NCBI RefSeq assembly: GCF_004135405.1
Contig: NZ_CP035491.1
Coordinates: forward strand, 3,596,001-3,660,000
Direction of reading: 5' to 3'
Origin: Agromyces protaetiae
Lineage (GTDB): Bacteria > Actinomycetota > Actinomycetes > Actinomycetales > Microbacteriaceae
Length of the DNA stretch: 64,000 nucleotides
Of the stretch, positions 63,337-64,000 are shown piece after piece. A program made the position numbers and the translations under genes. The notes below the pieces were generated by a model, which was not told the origin of the DNA, made no database searches, and was given only the letters and a program-made list of their open reading frames with translations. Each line of letters starts with the position of its first letter. Within the stretch, counting starts at the first letter, position 1.

Positions 63337-64000
63337 TCATGGGGTCGGCGGTTCGGGGGCGCCTGCACCCCACTCGACGCGTTCGCGTTCGAGCACGTGC
63401 AGGAAAGGGATGAGCACGAGGATGGCGACGCCGACGCCGACGAGCGCGCCGCCGAGGGTGTCGGTCAGCCAGTGCGCTCCCAGGTAGGTGCGGCTGACGG
63501 CCATCACGAGGACGTACGCCGTGCCCGTCACCCACACCCACGTGCGCGGCACGATGACCCAGAGCACGAACGCGACCGTGGCGGCGTTCGCGACGTGCCC
63601 GGAGGGGAACGAGCCGAGATCGGTCGTGATCAGGAACTCTTCGAGGCGCACGGGCCTCGGCCGTTCGAGGGTGTGCTTGAGCGCCTGCACGACGGCGAGG
63701 CTCGCGGCCGCCGACGCGACGAAGTACAGGGCGGCCCACCACCGCCGGACGATCGCGAGCACGACGAACCCCGCGATCGGTTCGACGACGCCCATGAGCG
63801 GCCCGCCGAGGAAGTTCATGAGGAGGGCGACCTGATCGAGGAACGGTCCGCGGATGTCTCCCATGACCTCGGAGAACCACTCGTCGATCCCGAGGGGGTG
63901 GTTACCGTACCTCAGCGAAATGGTGACGCCGAGGAGCACCGCGACGCCGACGAACACGAGCGCCCAGACCAGCAGGTCGCGCCGGCGGATACGCGGCGGC
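63337..64000 (-). CDS. PAP2-family phosphatase (N-terminus outside the window)
   Basis: An integral membrane phosphatase of the type-2 phosphatidic acid phosphatase family. The three phosphatase motifs are present: KHTLERPRP, SFPSGH and SRTYLGAHWLTD. The visible frame continues in the same register to the window edge (RRRDLLVWALVFVGVAVLLG), so the gene starts beyond base 64000. Five to six helices are visible. Substrates in the family include undecaprenyl pyrophosphate and phosphatidylglycerol phosphate. Its stop lies 10 bp before the alditol oxidase start; they may be co-transcribed. Confidence 0.88.
   Translation of the reverse strand, partial: PPRIRRRDLLVWALVFVGVAVLLGVTISLRYGNHPLGIDEWFSEVMGDIRGPFLDQVALLMNFLGGPLMGVVEPIAGFVVLAIVRRWWAALYFVASAAASLAVVQALKHTLERPRPVRLEEFLITTDLGSFPSGHVANAATVAFVLWVIVPRTWVWVTGTAYVLVMAVSRTYLGAHWLTDTLGGALVGVGVAILVLIPFLHVLERERVEWGAGAPEPPTP

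Overview
The window is very GC-rich DNA with tightly packed genes, many GTG starts and many 4-base ATGA/GTGA stop-start overlaps. Gene content (actinobacterial SRP RNA and tRNA-Ser pair, dnaX-recR near lysC-asd, long phosphotransacetylase next to acetate kinase, malate:quinone oxidoreductase, IclR, ROK and BadF-type sugar genes) points to an actinobacterium of the order Micrococcales, most likely Microbacteriaceae (Agromyces- or Microbacterium-like). The family is an inference from gene content; no 16S rRNA is present.

Layout. 1-0.6 kb: start of an ABC-F ATPase gene. 1-11.8 kb (minus strand): malate:quinone oxidoreductase, then a sugar-scavenging block of BadF-type hexosamine/glucose kinase, GH4 phospho-glycosidase, ROK regulator and a family-5 ABC transporter (two ATPases, two permeases, binding lipoprotein). 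12-16.2 kb: D-amino-acid catabolism (D-serine dehydratase/D-threonine aldolase-like enzyme, D-aminoacylase, IclR regulator, RidA). 16.2-23.3 kb: a candidate cell-surface glucan locus (membrane GH6, response regulator, membrane GT2 synthase, lipoprotein, degenerate GGDEF protein, histidine kinase). 23.4-30.2 kb: asd, lysC, recR, dnaX. 30.3-36.1 kb: DksA-like protein, MFS exporter with its ArsR-type repressor, ackA and pta. 36.2-39.6 kb: a translationally coupled flavin monooxygenase, BASS-type transporter and short-chain epimerase. 39.8-41.3 kb: SRP RNA directly abutting tRNA-Ser(GGA), whose 3' end has been hit by an IS481-family element. 41.4-45.8 kb: YncE-like lipoprotein, small membrane protein, acetyltransferase and HerA-like ATPase. 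45.8-54.7 kb: molybdate uptake (modABC plus HTH-TOBE regulator) and a nearly complete molybdenum-cofactor pathway. 54.8-64 kb: unknown protein, antibiotic-phosphotransferase-like kinase, an N-acylamino-acid racemase/acyltransferase/saccharopine-dehydrogenase-like operon, an AbiEi/DUF559 protein flanked by repeats, a fused alditol oxidase, and a PAP2 phosphatase running off the end.

The most unusual material is not in the genes. (1) A 9-base word, GGATGYCTC, or its complement GAGRCATCC, occurs about sixty times by eye (around one per kb, both strands, inside and between genes), where base composition predicts about one. This density resembles a DNA-uptake or chromosome-orientation sequence, and inverted pairs sit where terminators would be. 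(2) Three families of short palindromic elements lie only in spacers: a 79-bp family (four copies, identical length), a 74-bp family (two copies) and a 67-bp singleton. Two 79-bp copies bracket the AbiEi/DUF559 nuclease-like gene. (3) Seven one-base losses from G/C runs break five otherwise intact conserved genes; they look like assembly errors, and those genes are annotated here as single coding regions.

Reading limits: everything comes from reading the sequence by eye. Starts are chosen from reading frame, family lengths, ribosome-binding sites and overlaps. Counts and alignments were made by hand.
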